Assembly (NCBI GenBank): GCA_003586115.2
Contig: QVOM02000116.1
Location: 40,368,128-40,432,127 of the forward strand
From: Salvator merianae
Taxonomy: Eukaryota; Chordata; Lepidosauria; Squamata; Teiidae
Direction of reading: 5' to 3'
DNA: 64,000 nucleotides
Under the pieces are notes generated by a model that saw only the letters and a program-made list of their open reading frames with translations, was not told the DNA's origin and ran no database searches. Made by a program: the position numbers and the translations under genes. This document shows, one piece after another, positions 49,451-60,617 of the stretch (position 1 is the stretch's first letter; each line of letters starts with the position of its first letter).

Positions 49451-49979
49451 CTGTTTCCACACTTACCTTAGGTGTACAGATTACGGGCCTGTATAGGTGG
49501 TCCATTTCTACTGGAGTGGACCATCTGTATAGCTGAACCACGTGTCCTGTAACAAGAGCATCTGTATTAGGACAGCTTTTCTGGGACAGCCTCTGTGGCA
49601 GCCCTGAAGCTCACACAAGCTTCAGAGCCAGCCTCCACAAGCTCCAAGAACCAGAATAAATATTCCTGACCTTGCAACCACTAGGGGACTTATTTTGGCA
49701 GCACACCTTATTATGCCACCAAAATGGTTCCTCCAGTAAACCAGAACATGGAGTAATGCCACATTTGCATGCCTTCATGGACCAGTTTACAAGACACTAC
49801 ACCACCAGTAGACCATAATAGGTGGCCATTTGGGGCTACCTAGTCCAGTCTATGCTACATCCAATGAAGGTAGAATGTACTAGCATGGGATTGAGCCTCT
49901 CTTAAAGTGGTGTACCGTGCAGAAGGCAAGCTCCTGGCTCCCTTGGTAGATCAGTTTTAAGGTAAATGTGGAAATGTCC
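49451..49979. mobile_element. full-length foldback MITE, about 529 bp
   Basis: The left end is 'ctgtttccacacttacctta' and the right end 'aaggtaaatgtggaaatg'. The interior has 'gcttcagagccagcctcc' and 'ccaaaatggttcctcc' as in 20938. It is non-coding. Confidence 0.6.
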
Positions 49980-50029
49980 TATTTAAATATCTATTTAAAG
50001 CAACAGCTACTAAAACCTGAAAGAATTCA

Positions 50030-50165
50030 AAGACAGAGCCATATTAGTCTGGATCAGTAAGCAAGGGTGATTGGTGGCACCTTAGAAACTAACAGAGAGC
50101 AAAAAGTTGGTAGCATAAACTTTCATACACTAGCACTGCTTCATCAGATGCATAAAGTGAAGAGC
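50030..50165. repeat. dispersed repeat, 'cttcatcagatgca' family
   Basis: The phrases 'tattagtctggatcag', 'ggtggcaccttagaaactaa', 'gcataaactttcatacacta' and 'cttcatcagatgcat' occur in the order of a repeat that is widespread in reptile DNA and transcripts. I recall the pattern but not its name, so the class (probably a SINE or LINE tail) is left open. Confidence 0.5.
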
Positions 50166-50436
50166 CTAGGGACAGACCCATATAGACAAGGTGCATGTGT
50201 AAACAGCAATAAAATGCAAAACTCTGTGTGTTGGTGATGAGATGACAAGTTCAGTATAATGATAGTCATTCAGGCTTTGTGTGTGGATAAAGATTGTTAA
50301 GTCTTTGTATGTGAATAGAGGTGCAAATTATCAGAGTGCTAGAATGTAGAGTGATGCTGGCTAGGAACCGGAAAGGAGATGTGATAAACTGTCCAAGGGA
50401 GCACTCAGAAAGGACCTTTCATACTGTTGAGATTGA

Positions 50437-50910
50437 AGCCCTTTCTGCACAAGTCCTTAATCCAGAGTAAGGGCCCATGTAGTTCACATCTAGGCCTCCA
50501 GATCTGCACATGAATGCAGAACCAGGAGGCCTCACCCCTGTTGGTAAGGTTCCGTCTGCATTAGACAGAGTTTTATCCAGATTAAGGAGACCTTAATCTG
50601 GATCACTGGGAGACCTGTTTAATCAGGTTTACCAGCAGATCAGATCCAGAACGCACCTCCTACTGAAGGGCCCATTTCAGCAGCATTGTAAAGTGTTGCA
50701 GAAATGCAACCCCTAGGGAGAGGCTCTGAGGTTAGGACCTCTTTCTCCTGGCCCTCAGAGATGTTGGGGTGCAGCCTTGAAGCTTGAGTGAGCTTCTAAA
50801 CCACAGCATGGACTGATCCTGCCCATGCCTTCCCGTGGTCAGAATCAGTGGGCCTGACTGCTCCAGACCCACTGATCCCAAACAACTGCAGGTAAATGAG
50901 GAGAGAGCCT
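50437..50910. mobile_element. foldback MITE, about 474 bp
   Basis: The left end is 'agccctttctgcacaagtcc' and the right end 'ggtaaatgaggagagagcc'. An internal inverted pair, 'ccagattaaggagacctt' with 'aatctggatcactggg', and 'gcagaaatgcaacccct' make much of it foldable. It shares 'gaatcagtgggcctgact' with 4441 and 52530. Confidence 0.6.
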
Positions 50911-52529
50911 GAGACCAAAACCATGCACACAATGCAAGAATAAACACTAAGCCCAAATGTTCCCAAAGAGTCCCTTTGCTTGGCTCAGGCTACCTGGCGA
51001 AACACTGAATTTGCTAAGAAAACTGCATAGAGTTGTCTCATGGGTTATCCATGTAGATATCCAGGAGTCAGGCTTGAGTCGATGGTACCCTAGAATAATA
51101 GTTCCCCTGAATAGCATTCAAACTGATGGGAGCGGGGAAGGTAGGAAGAATCAAAAAAAGCAAAAATCCTGTTTGCACTTCTGAAGCAGTGTGCACTAAG
51201 AAACAGCATCCTTTGTCTTATTTTTTTTTAAAAAAATAGAATTATCCCTCATCCTTACAAATATGAATAACTGGCTGGGAAAGAAGGGAGGGAGGCCCTG
51301 CTTATTTGATTTCTTGCTCCTACTACACATTTGGCTTTCTGTTGGGGATGGATAAATTTAATTGCTTGTGGGGGTTGGCTGAGGCTTTGGGGAGATGAGG
51401 TCAGGAGATTCTGCCTCAGCTTGCACAGGTTGTGGTGATACAGGGCCTGTTTTGCACTGAACAGTGAATGATTATAACAGAGATACCAAAAGGCACTGCT
51501 TTAAGATGCCTTCCCCAGTGAGAAACAGCAGATGTTCCTTATGATTTATGTGGCAGATTAAGGGTATCTTTAATAGTATAGAACAAACTTTTAGACTGGC
51601 TTAAGCATGTTATACAATCATCAGTGAATGAAAGAAATATTCGATGATCTCTTATGTTCTCACATATGTACCCTAAGCTTTAGAAAAAGGCAAAGCTTTG
51701 TTCCCAGCATTTGCTCTGCTGAAATATATCTAGACCTCACAAATCTTTGGATGTCCTGCAGCAACCTGATTTAGGACAACAGTCTGCTTTTACTACTTCC
51801 AACATCTAAGAACTCTCTATGATTCTTTCTGGCTCACCAACACTTTTGTACCTACTTGGTGATGTGCAAGAAAAAATATCCTAATAGCTATTGAATATAG
51901 AAGTCATCCAGTGTCTTGAACAGCAGCAATGAATGAATTTGGGGGTTTAAATATCCTACCATCTTTGGAACAGATCCAGACAAAACATGTAATTCAAAAC
52001 AGGTGGGCATATCTCCATGATTGTGTACATTTTAGCTAAATAAACATTGCTCTTCCTCTGTGTGATCCCACCTCAGAAGCTTCCTTTGTCTTCTTTGCCT
52101 TTGTACCACAAAAAGCCATAGATACAATCATATCTACTCTATCTCTCTTTTCCTGTAAACATCCTGGCATAGGAACCTGTGCTTTTTGTTTGTAAGTCAC
52201 TAAGGGAAGCTGCTGCATTATCATTTAGAGCTAGGCTAGACAAAAACTGAGAAAGCAGGGCTGTGAGGCAGGGAACCTTTTTCAATGCACTATCTGAATT
52301 CATCTTTTCCTTCTATAATTGTCTTCTTGAAAAATCAGGGGAAGTTATGAAACCGCTTAAAAACTATGAAAACACCCTATAAGTAGGGTTTGGTCATAAG
52401 GATTCCCAAGTATTTTCATTTCTGAATGAGCCATCCCTTAATCATACATAAGTTGATTTGTGGAGCTGAAAATGGATATTTTTTCTAAGAAGATTCTGTG
52501 ATTTTCCAAAACCTTGTCTCCTTGTAAAC
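50911..52529. other. non-coding, no recognised feature
   Basis: No gene or repeat was recognised. Confidence 0.5.
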
Positions 52530-53235
52530 AATCAGATTAAGAGGCCTTAGTCTGGATCACTAGCATGCAGAGGGTACTTCTCCCGTGTCCAGGACTACTA
52601 GGAGGTGCAGTTCAGTGGCGTGCTATAATGTGCTGCTGAAATGCATCCCCAAGAGGCCCTCAGGCTAGGAACCTTTATTCCTAGCCCTCATAGACATAAG
52701 GGTGTGGCTGCAAAGCTCACACCAGCTTCAAAAATATTATGTGGGCTGATCTGGATCATCGACATTGGTGCAGAAGGTGCTTCTGTCCATGCCTTCCTGT
52801 GGTTGGGATTAGGGATGTGCACAAAATTCATGTGTCCGTTTGACCATCAAAGTGAAAACCCATTTGTTTGTTTCACTGTCAAACTGTTTAATTGAAAAAC
52901 TGGTTTTCACATTCATTTTTGTACTTTTTCACAAAGAAAAATGCTATTTTTTTTCCACTGAAAAAAGCCCTTTTCATGGGCAAAAACACAGAAAAACAGG
53001 AATGCTTGATCAAGTTGTTTGTTTTCACAAGTGGGAGACTGGTTTGATTTGATCAAAGTTTTGACAATATGAAAGACAGGATTTTTGTTTCTATGCGAAT
53101 ATCCGTGAATGCGAAATATTTTATCGAATTTGTGAATGCAAATCAAATTTTGCACGTCTCTAGCTGGGATTAGCCAGTCTGGCTATTCCGGACCCATTGA
53201 CTCTGATCAATTGCAGGTAGTTGCTGAAAAGGCCA
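52530..53235. mobile_element. foldback MITE split by a hAT MITE
   Basis: The outer pieces 52530-52809 and 53163-53235 join to give the arrangement seen at 50437-50910: 'ggccttagtctggatcact', 'tgctgaaatgcatcccc', 'catgccttcctgtggttggg', then 'ggattagccagtctggct' and the right end 'gcaggtagttgctgaaaagg'. The interruption is the hAT MITE described separately. Confidence 0.6.
52802..53170. mobile_element. hAT-like MITE, 353 bp, nested
   Basis: The element spans 52810-53162 with ends 'tagggatgtgcaca' and 'ttgcacgtctcta'. The flanks 'gttgggat' and 'gctgggat' are an 8-bp duplication with one change. The interior is AT-rich with 'cattcatttttgta' and 'gaatgcgaaatatt' words, in the 15804 family. Confidence 0.8.
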
Positions 53236-54084
53236 ATTTCTCTTTCTCCAGGACAAATACTGTGCAATGGTACCCCTACTATCTCTACCCAAAATAGAGT
53301 GGAGACGTGAGATCACTTCTGGAAAGGTAAAAGCTATGGTTTCACAAAGTCAAAAGACAATACTGAAAATCTTTCTGAACCACAGCTACCCCTCCTATTA
53401 TACAGCAGTGCTGGCCACTTCTGGCAATAGATGTTGATCAATACAAAAGAATAGAACTTTTAGATATTAATCATGATGATTTCTCGTGCAAATTTATTCC
53501 CAGTATGAAGCACATGTAGTAGTTTTCTGCCTCAGAAATCAAAATAGTTTTAGGAAACTATGCCTTATGATTTGCAACACTGCCTGAAGAAGCAAAATAG
53601 ATTTGACCACCTCTTTTGTCAGCTCTGCTTTCAAATTCTTCTAGATAGAAGTTACCAGAAATTGAAACTGAGGTCTTCTATAAGCAAATCTTTCAATCTG
53701 TGCTTGAGCCAAAGGCCACCAGCATCTTGAAGCTTCTGTATTCTTAAAATGCATATTGCTAATATTTGACAACCATGCCGCATATTTGAATACTCTGAAA
53801 ATATGGCAGAAACTATGGCAAAATTCACTCACTGTCCAAAATTATATAAATGTTAAGAATCAAGCTACCTCTAAGGGACAGAATAAATGTAATTGACCTT
53901 AAGATAATGTACAGGAAAAGATTCAATGAAGTTCCCAACATGGGTGCTTTTGTGCACAAACTTGAGCAGCTGTGAAACATCTGCCATGGGGCAATTTCTT
54001 GGTTAAAAAACATCTAGGAAGTATGTTCCACTGAACCAAGTAAGGCATTGCTATGGACTAAATGTGGCCATCAAGTTGAGGTGG
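53236..54084. other. non-coding, no recognised feature
   Basis: Nothing identified. Confidence 0.45.
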
Positions 54085-54535
54085 CCATGTGGTGGAATAG
54101 CACTGCAACACCTTGAAATGTTTAAAAGGTGACCTACCTGAAGTGTATAAAATCATGCACGGTGTGTAATACATGGATAGGCAGAAATTATTTTCTTTGT
54201 CACACAACACTAGAACCAGGAGGCACTCTATGAAGCTGCTGGGCAGGAGAGTTAGGAACAACAAAGGGAAGTATTTTTTCACCCAGAGGATCATCATTCT
54301 ATGGAATTTACTAGCAGAACAGATTCTGACAGCAACCAGCCTGGATAGTTTTAAGAAAGGGTTAGACAAATTAATGGAGGACAGGTATATCAATGGCTAC
54401 TAGAACTGATGCCAAGTTGGAGAGACAGGCAGAATGCCTCTAAAAGCCATTTGTGGGGGGGGCTGCCATTCTTCTGCTCTGTGAGACAGGATGCTGGACT
54501 AGATGGGCTGTGGCCTGTGTAAGGATTATCTTCTT
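54085..54535 (+). mobile_element. Jockey-group LINE 3' end
   Basis: The C-terminal ORF2 segment is readable from 'LPEVYKIMHG' (54134-54163), across one stop, to 'LFSLSHNTRTRRHSMKLLG', 'KYFFTQR', 'SLDSFKKGLDKLMEDR' and the stop at 54401-54403. The shared 3' tail follows ('cagaatgcctctaaaagcca', 'gctggactagatgggctg'). It is 5'-truncated and carries at least one stop, so it is inactive. It ties the short tails at 8225, 16343 and 63745 to this LINE. Confidence 0.85.
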
Positions 54536-55014
54536 GTTTCCATACATTCATATTCTGCATTTCTTTCTGGGAGTAGAATACTGGGAATTATAACTTAGGG
54601 ATATCTGAAAGGCTTCAAGTTGAACTCCCCTGGCTCTAGAAGATTAGAGCCTGCCCAAACAATAAGTAAAGTTGCCACAGGAAAGCATTTGAGTTTATTG
54701 AATATTTGGAAGCATTTGCTCCCACGCTAATATTACCAGGTTCCATAATCTATGTATGTGGAGGGCACTTGTTGAAAAAGAAGGCACACACAGTTAACAG
54801 ACATTATGATAAAAGTGCAGCTTCCAGAAAGCAGTTGACAAGAACAGTGTCAGAATAGGTTATCGAAAACCAATTCTTTGCCATTTTGGCTTTACACATG
54901 TAATAGATATTTTCCTTGCTAACAAGAACAGAAAGGTGTACGATTAGGAGATTAGATAACTACCATGAATAACTACCTGACACATGAGCACTGTTAAGCC
55001 TGGAGTGCGGATGG
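54536..55014. other. non-coding, no recognised feature
   Basis: Nothing identified. Confidence 0.45.
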
Positions 55015-55215
55015 AGATTAGCAGTGACCGGTCGCTTTAAGGGTGGGTGTTCAGAACCCATGAGAAGGGGGCAATCACTATTCATGGGGCCTCTGGGCCT
55101 CCTTACTGCTGTGACAGTATGGAGGACCAGAGGCCCCACAAACAGTGATTGTCCCCTTCCCACGGGTTCCAAACACCGCCCCTTAAAGTGATGGGCCACC
55201 GCTGGTGAAGATACA
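55015..55215. repeat. 200-bp palindrome (foldback element)
   Basis: The left arm runs 'gaccggtcgctttaaggg', 'ttcagaacccatgagaaggg', 'caatcactattcatggggcc'. The right arm mirrors it with 'ggccccacaaacagtgattg', 'ccttcccacgggttcca' and 'ccccttaaagtgatggg'. Arm length is about 90 bases with a roughly 15-base loop around 'tactgctgtgacagta'. It would form a long hairpin. No other copy was seen in the window. Confidence 0.8.
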
Positions 55216-57140
55216 TGAATAAACTTTGTAAATCATCTATTTTAAAGGTAAGTTGTCTCACGCTAAAACTGACTCAGGAGCCATTCTGGGCTGGCAAAAG
55301 AGAGAGTAAGATAAAATCTTATTTTCTTATGCATGCAGTGCTATAGAAAGGTTGTGAATAATGATTCAGAAACATCTTTCCTCCAAGATCATCTGTCCAT
55401 ATTCAGAACTGAAGTCTTGGGTGGAACTAATAGCTCTAGTTATGCATACAGACATTTACCCCAAGGGAATGAAGTGTGAACACAGCAATATTAAACATGG
55501 CCTTAGCGGAGACTCATCTAATCCTGCAGCTGACATTGCTTAGGGTTACTGTTTTATGGCAGACAATTGTTAAAGCTGAAGCACTCTGAACAGAAAGAAG
55601 GAATGGAAACAGAAAGGAAATAGAGCTCCAGTGTGGCCATAAACTTTTTTCCAAAATACTAAACCTACTGAAACATATTGTTGACATGTCCTTCAACACC
55701 AGCTCTGTCATTGCAAATTCAATAGCTTATTAATGTATTATTTTCATCATGCCCTGAACTAACTACAAATTTGTACAGTTTAGGCATGGTGGCCAAAAAA
55801 TCATGCAAGTTTCCTAATAACCATGTTTTATTAACTTTAAGTAACATTGTCTTTGATATGGTGGAAGGTTTTCCTTAAAATGAAACAAAGAATAGGTAGG
55901 TAATGAACTGCTATTGTTTTTACCCATTGGAGTCCTGCTATATAACTGCAAATAATAAAAAAAAAGCCGGTTACTAATAGTGAAAACAAGACCAGACATA
56001 TTCCAACATCATGGAAATCAACACTTTCGTAAATAGTGCTTGTTCTTCACACCTAGCATGTTCCGATGGTGAAAACAAGATTCAATCGTAACTTGGGGCT
56101 TTCTATACTATTTTATTAGAATTGCCCACCAGTCCAGTGACACTAACTTTTAACTACATAAGTTTCATTTTGTCATACCTTCAATTCACAGAACATAAAA
56201 TTTCATTTCACACTACTTTTCAGGCAATACATTCCCCTAAGCCTGCCTAAATTGGCTTGACATCTAAAACAAATTAAGAACGCTCATGAAATGAAGGTTT
56301 CTTGTCTTCTTCTCCCTATCACACCCCAAAAGACCCTGTTCATGAATTCATGCTGTTCATGAATTCATTTCTCAGGCACAGACTATATCTGCAGTGCGAC
56401 TTTGCGTGTCTTCTGGGTGACCTGGGGTTGGGCCATCCAAATTCTTTTGGCCAATTCCAGCTCCTGGGCCTATGCAACCCACCACAAGAGTAAGCCAGTA
56501 GAAGCCACTTTCAGGTCTTTATCCCTGTGTGATTGCATGGAGAGGCAAAGAGCTGACTTTGAGCCAGAAATCCTGGCTGAAATCACCACTGGAAACCTGG
56601 AAGTCCTGGGTACTTCCAACTGTACTTCCTGTACATACTTCTGGCCAGGATTTTCACTACTGCGAGCAGAATTCTGCTCTGTTGTTCCCAGGGTGGTTCA
56701 TGCACTTCCTGTTCTCAGGTGGTGGACAGTGTGGATGAAGCCACAGTTTATCTAGATTGGCTGAACTTTGAGGGTATAGACTCCTACAGTGCTCATCCCT
56801 CTTGTTTGACAGCATTCTTATGATGGGAGATGGCTGTATCTTATGAGCAAGAGCATGAGATGCATGGTGACTACATGCTATGCAGCCGCACCTCCTTGCT
56901 CTCTTTGAAGATGGGAAGCAAAAGTTCTTCAGCTTTAAAGATGCCATACAGATGTATTTTTTGTCACACCAGAAGTGGCCCATCTTAAGTGTGATGAAAA
57001 GGATGTCTAGGTGGAGTACGAACAAGGTAGGCCACTCAGGTGGGCAATGTGTATTTACATAGTGGTGGTATGAGTGCTTGGGGACAGTAAAAGTCTTCAG
57101 AATCCTTTTACCCACTGTGGAAAAGACACTTTCAAGGGCA
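55216..57140. other. non-coding, no recognised feature
   Basis: A frame at 55361-55543 and one at 56402-56755 were inspected. Neither shows a recognisable domain or splice context. Confidence 0.45.
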
Positions 57141-57148
57141 TTTTCCAA

Positions 57149-57375
57149 TAGAGATGTGCAAATTTGGTTCAGGTTTGTCTGGTTCAAATCAAACCAAATG
57201 GTTCAACCCAGTTTGCATTGAACTGAACCACCCCCTACTCAAAAGGGGCTGATTCAATAAAAACCAAATAAGGGGTGTCCATTAGAACTGAGTTGAACTG
57301 AATGGTTAAATTTAAACCCTTCACAATCAACCCTTCTGACCCTTTAAATAGGTTCTTTAAATGTATTTTAATGTT
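57149..57375. mobile_element. hAT-like MITE fragment, 'ggttcaa' family
   Basis: It begins 'tagagatgtgcaaatttgg' and continues with 'ggttcaaatcaaacc' and 'ccctttaaataggttcttt', matching 34591-34965. The right end and any duplication are missing. It abuts the LINE at 57376. Confidence 0.6.
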
Positions 57376-57965
57376 TAGGAAGTTGTTGGTCCTAACTCTC
57401 CTGACTATCAGCTTCATAGACTGCCCCCTGGTTCTAGTGTTGTGTAATAGAGAAAATGTTTTTTTCTCTATCCACCTTTTCCACACCATGCAGGATTTTA
57501 TATATTTCAAACAGGTCCCTTCTTAAATGCTGTCTTTCAAGGCTGAAGAGGCCAAGATGTTGTAGCCTGATTTCATAAGGAAGGTGTGGCAGCCCCTTGA
57601 TCATTCTGGTTGCCCTTTTCTGCACCTTTTCCAGTTCCACAATATCCTTTCTGAAGTGTGGTGACCAGAATCATACACAATATTCCAAATGTGGGCTCAT
57701 TGTGGGTTTATAAAGAGGCACAGTGACAGTTGCCAACTTCTTTTCTATTCCCTTCCTAATTACTCCTAGTACTGAATTTGCTTTCCTCATTGCTGGTGTG
57801 CACTGGGTTGACACCTTCATTGAGCTGTCCACCAGAACCCCAGGATTCCATTCCTGTTCTATCACAGAAAGCTTAGCCCCCATCAGTTTACAAGTGTAAT
57901 TGCAATTCTTTGTCCCCGTGTGCATCACTTTGCACTTGCTAAGACTGAGGGCCTCATCTGCAGAT
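57376..57965 (-). mobile_element. Jockey-group LINE, RT C-terminal fragment
   Basis: On the minus strand, with frameshifts, one reads 'LSKCKVMHTGTKN', 'KANSVLGVIRKGIEKK', 'PHLEYCV', 'LEKVQKRATRMIKGL' and 'SITQHTRTRGQSMKL'. These follow the order downstream of the reverse-transcriptase core in the LINE at 36130. The fragment ends where the MITE at 57149-57375 starts. It is inactive. Confidence 0.85.
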
Positions 57966-57989
57966 CTTAAGGCATGGGCAGGTCGATAT

Positions 57990-58340
57990 GAGAGAAGGCA
58001 TTCCTTTAGGTATTTGGGACCCAAGCCATTAGGGCCTTATATGTTAAGGTTAAGACACTGGGCTCGGTAGTGAATTGGCAGTACAGATCTTTTAAGACCA
58101 GCAAGATATGCATCCATCCAGCCATTCTGGTCAGCAGTCTCACTGCTGCATTCTGCACCAGCTGCAGCTTCTGAACCATCTTCAAGGGCAGCCTCATGTA
58201 AAGTGCATTACAATCATCCAGTCTGGAAGTTACCAAAGCATGGGTTACTATAGCCAAATAATCTCTGTCCAGAAGGAGCTGTAGCTGGCAAACTAGCTGA
58301 AGCTGGAGGTGGCCATTCTTGGACACCTGTCATCTAAAGG
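57990..58340 (-). mobile_element. second LINE fragment, L2/CR1-type
   Basis: The minus-strand frame contains 'HALVTSRLDDCNALYMRLP', 'KLQLVQNAAVRLLT' and 'LTYKALMAW', motifs of the region after the reverse-transcriptase core in L2/CR1-like elements. It differs from the adjoining fragment at 57376 and is a separate insertion. Confidence 0.8.
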
Positions 58341-58744
58341 TCCAACTGCTTTTCATTACCATTGACTGAGGTTGTGTCTGGAAGTGAAATTGCTGCTTAA
58401 ATGACTTCAGCATCAACCCCCACCTTCCATGTTCACACACCACACAATCTCAGGATGTCAGCAGGGTGTGCTACTGTGTGTTCAACTCACTCCAGCCTCA
58501 GCTATGAAAAAAGAAGTCTGAGGGTGGCTGGAGGGTGGAAGCCCAGCTGCCCAATCTGAAAGGTTTTCCTGTGCATTTAATACTGCTGCATATGGGCAGA
58601 AGACATGAAGAGAGATCCTCAGTCAGACTGTTTCTAATCCACAAAAACCATTGTGTTGTGTGGACATACAGTAGCTTCAGAGTGGAACATACACCAGAGG
58701 CAGCTAGATCAGTTTATTCCTATAGGTGTTAAAAATAAGGGACC
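58341..58744. other. non-coding, no recognised feature
   Basis: Nothing identified. Confidence 0.4.
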
Positions 58745-59250
58745 TTTTCACATTTGTTGCTAGCAAGTGTCAAGAACACTTTGTAGCCAAGTGCATCTGC
58801 ACTAGGCAAAGGCCTAAGCGGGTGGGAGCAGCATAATGCTGCTCCTGATCACTCTTAGCTGTGGAGCACTAATTCGTGCTTCACAGCCTTACCAGGAGGT
58901 AATAGTCACCTCCCAGTAAGATGTGTTCATACTTATCTGGTGGCACAGCGACCGGGCCAGTGTGATCAATGAATCGTGCCTGTGCAATTGCTCGAACATG
59001 CTAATCATGCCTGTGGCAGCAGCTGGACACTTCGGCCCTTTCTGCACTTGGCCTTTTTGTCGATTATATCTCAAAATAGGGACCTGCTATCCACACGCTA
59101 GTGCAAACCATGAAAGGTCTTGCCCAAGGCCTACCATAGTCTGCACTAGCATGCACATGGCACGTTCTGGAATAAGGCCAAGTGCAGAAAGGGCCTTCAA
59201 GGCCATTGCCATGGTCAGGATCAGGCCATGAATGCTGGTAGCCTGGTTCA
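58745..59250. repeat. dispersed repeat, copy 1 (partner at 62745)
   Basis: It shares with 62745-63110 the ordered blocks 'agccaagtgcatctgcac', 'gtggagcacta', 'accaggaggtaatagtca', 'atacttatctggtgg', 'catgcctgtggca' and 'ccattgccatgg'. It looks like a decayed DNA element of several hundred bases. In this copy a short foldback MITE sits at 59034-59195. Confidence 0.6.
59031..59198. mobile_element. short foldback MITE, 162 bp, 3-bp duplication
   Basis: The element spans 59034-59195, starts 'ggccctttctgcacttggcc' and ends 'ggccaagtgcagaaagggcc', a perfect 20-base terminal inverted repeat. The flanks are 'ttc' on both sides. An inner inverted pair, 'cacacgctagtgcaaacc' with 'gcactagcatgcac', matches 20340 and 30859. 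Confidence 0.75.
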
Positions 59251-59838
59251 AGTAAGTTACTAAGGCCGTGCAGTGTGGACAATATCTGCACTGCATGGTC
59301 AATTAGTCTGTTCTAATGGGGTTAGTGCAAAAACGCCCACGGAGTTTATTACATTGCTTGTTCAAAAGGCTCAACAGAGGACTTGGTGCATGCCTAAAGA
59401 TTTTGAAAAAGAAAGAATATGACCACAAGGATATTACCCCTATCAGACACCTATCCCTCCAGCCATGAGGCAGTATGGCTTCATGAATCCTTATGCCAGT
59501 GCAGCTTGGAACCTGCACTAATACCCCACGGGCCAGGGATGAGTGGCTTACACTCAGGGTGTGGAGAACAACACTGAAGTCACAAATTTGTACCCTGACC
59601 CCTTCAGCCATCTTGCTGCACTTTGTTGAAACATGGCAAGACCACTCACAGAACCAGTGTCCCAGTGCACAGACGCCAACTTGTGAGAAGACTGGCAACC
59701 TAATCTTCCATGCACAGGTGCTCACGCTCATCAGTGCATTTTGGTTGACAGCAAAGGAAGCAGTGTACCAAATCAGCCAATCCATGCCAGTGAAGCTACT
59801 CCCCCCCCCCCCGAGAGAGGAGTGGGAATGCAGTCTCT
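59251..59838. other. non-coding; C12 run
   Basis: A minus-strand open frame of 160 codons (59303-59785) was inspected and shows no recognisable domain. A 12-base C run lies at 59801-59812. Confidence 0.4.
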
Positions 59839-59905
59839 GGGCCTTTCTGCATGTGTCTTATTTTGAAATATATCCCAGAATAAGGGCTGCGATTGGCTTC
59901 CAATC
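59839..59905. mobile_element. short foldback MITE, left end only
   Basis: 'gggcctttctgcatgtgtct' and 'atatcccagaataagggc' match the left end of 59034. Confidence 0.5.
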
Positions 59906-60531
59906 TGTAGAGGACTAAACAATGAATACTGGAGGTATTTAATTCCCTAGCCCCAAATCACCAGTTTATTCCTTAAAAAACAACTTCTACATTTCGGAAA
60001 GATTTACATCTCTGACTTTCATCCCATCCTGATGTTTGGGATAGGCATTTGTCCCCTGGGCGTACATTTTTGATAAAAGAACACCCTGTGATCTGTTAGG
60101 CCACTTAAACCCTATAAAAGTTCAAAACACTCCCGTAGTAGAGCCTTATTTAAAGACCAACAGAAGGTGCAGGGGGTCTGGTAAACTCTCACACATTCCC
60201 TTCTTTCTTTCCTATACGTCTTTTCCCCCATTTTCTCCTTGCCCCAGTTTGATAGCTTATTGTGTCAACCTAAATATTTATACTCTCAAAGGCAACAGAA
60301 GCAGGCCATCTGTGCAGGTATGTCTATCTAATGCACACACAGATGGATGGATTTTAGAAATTATTCAAGCACAAAGAAAGTCCTCCAGCAAACACCCTAC
60401 AAATGGGTGCCAGCACCATTCTGAAGGGACTCAAGAGCAAAAATGTGACATGACAATAGGGCCAGAAAGAGACTGCAATTGCCTAGACAAGACGGAGTAT
60501 GAAGAACACTAAAGCAAGCGTCCTCTGCCAG
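59906..60531. other. non-coding, no recognised feature
   Basis: Nothing identified. Confidence 0.4.
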
Positions 60532-60586
<55 letters not shown>

Positions 60587-60617
60587 CATGCGTGTGTGTG
60601 TGTGTGTGTGTGTGTGT
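60532..60617. repeat. (CA)n(TA)n(GT)n composite microsatellite
   Basis: About 19 CA units, then 8-9 TA units, then 'catgc' and about 13 GT units. The CA and GT blocks are complementary, so the whole tract is an imperfect palindrome able to form a cruciform. Confidence 0.97.

Noticed and set aside
56657..57187. 176-codon open frame on the minus strand, longest in the window
   Set aside because: Composition and sequence show no domain, and it runs into the start of a hAT MITE at 57149, so it is most likely chance.
59303..59785. 160-codon open frame on the minus strand
   Set aside because: No recognisable domain, no splice or start context, and ordinary length for chance in this composition.
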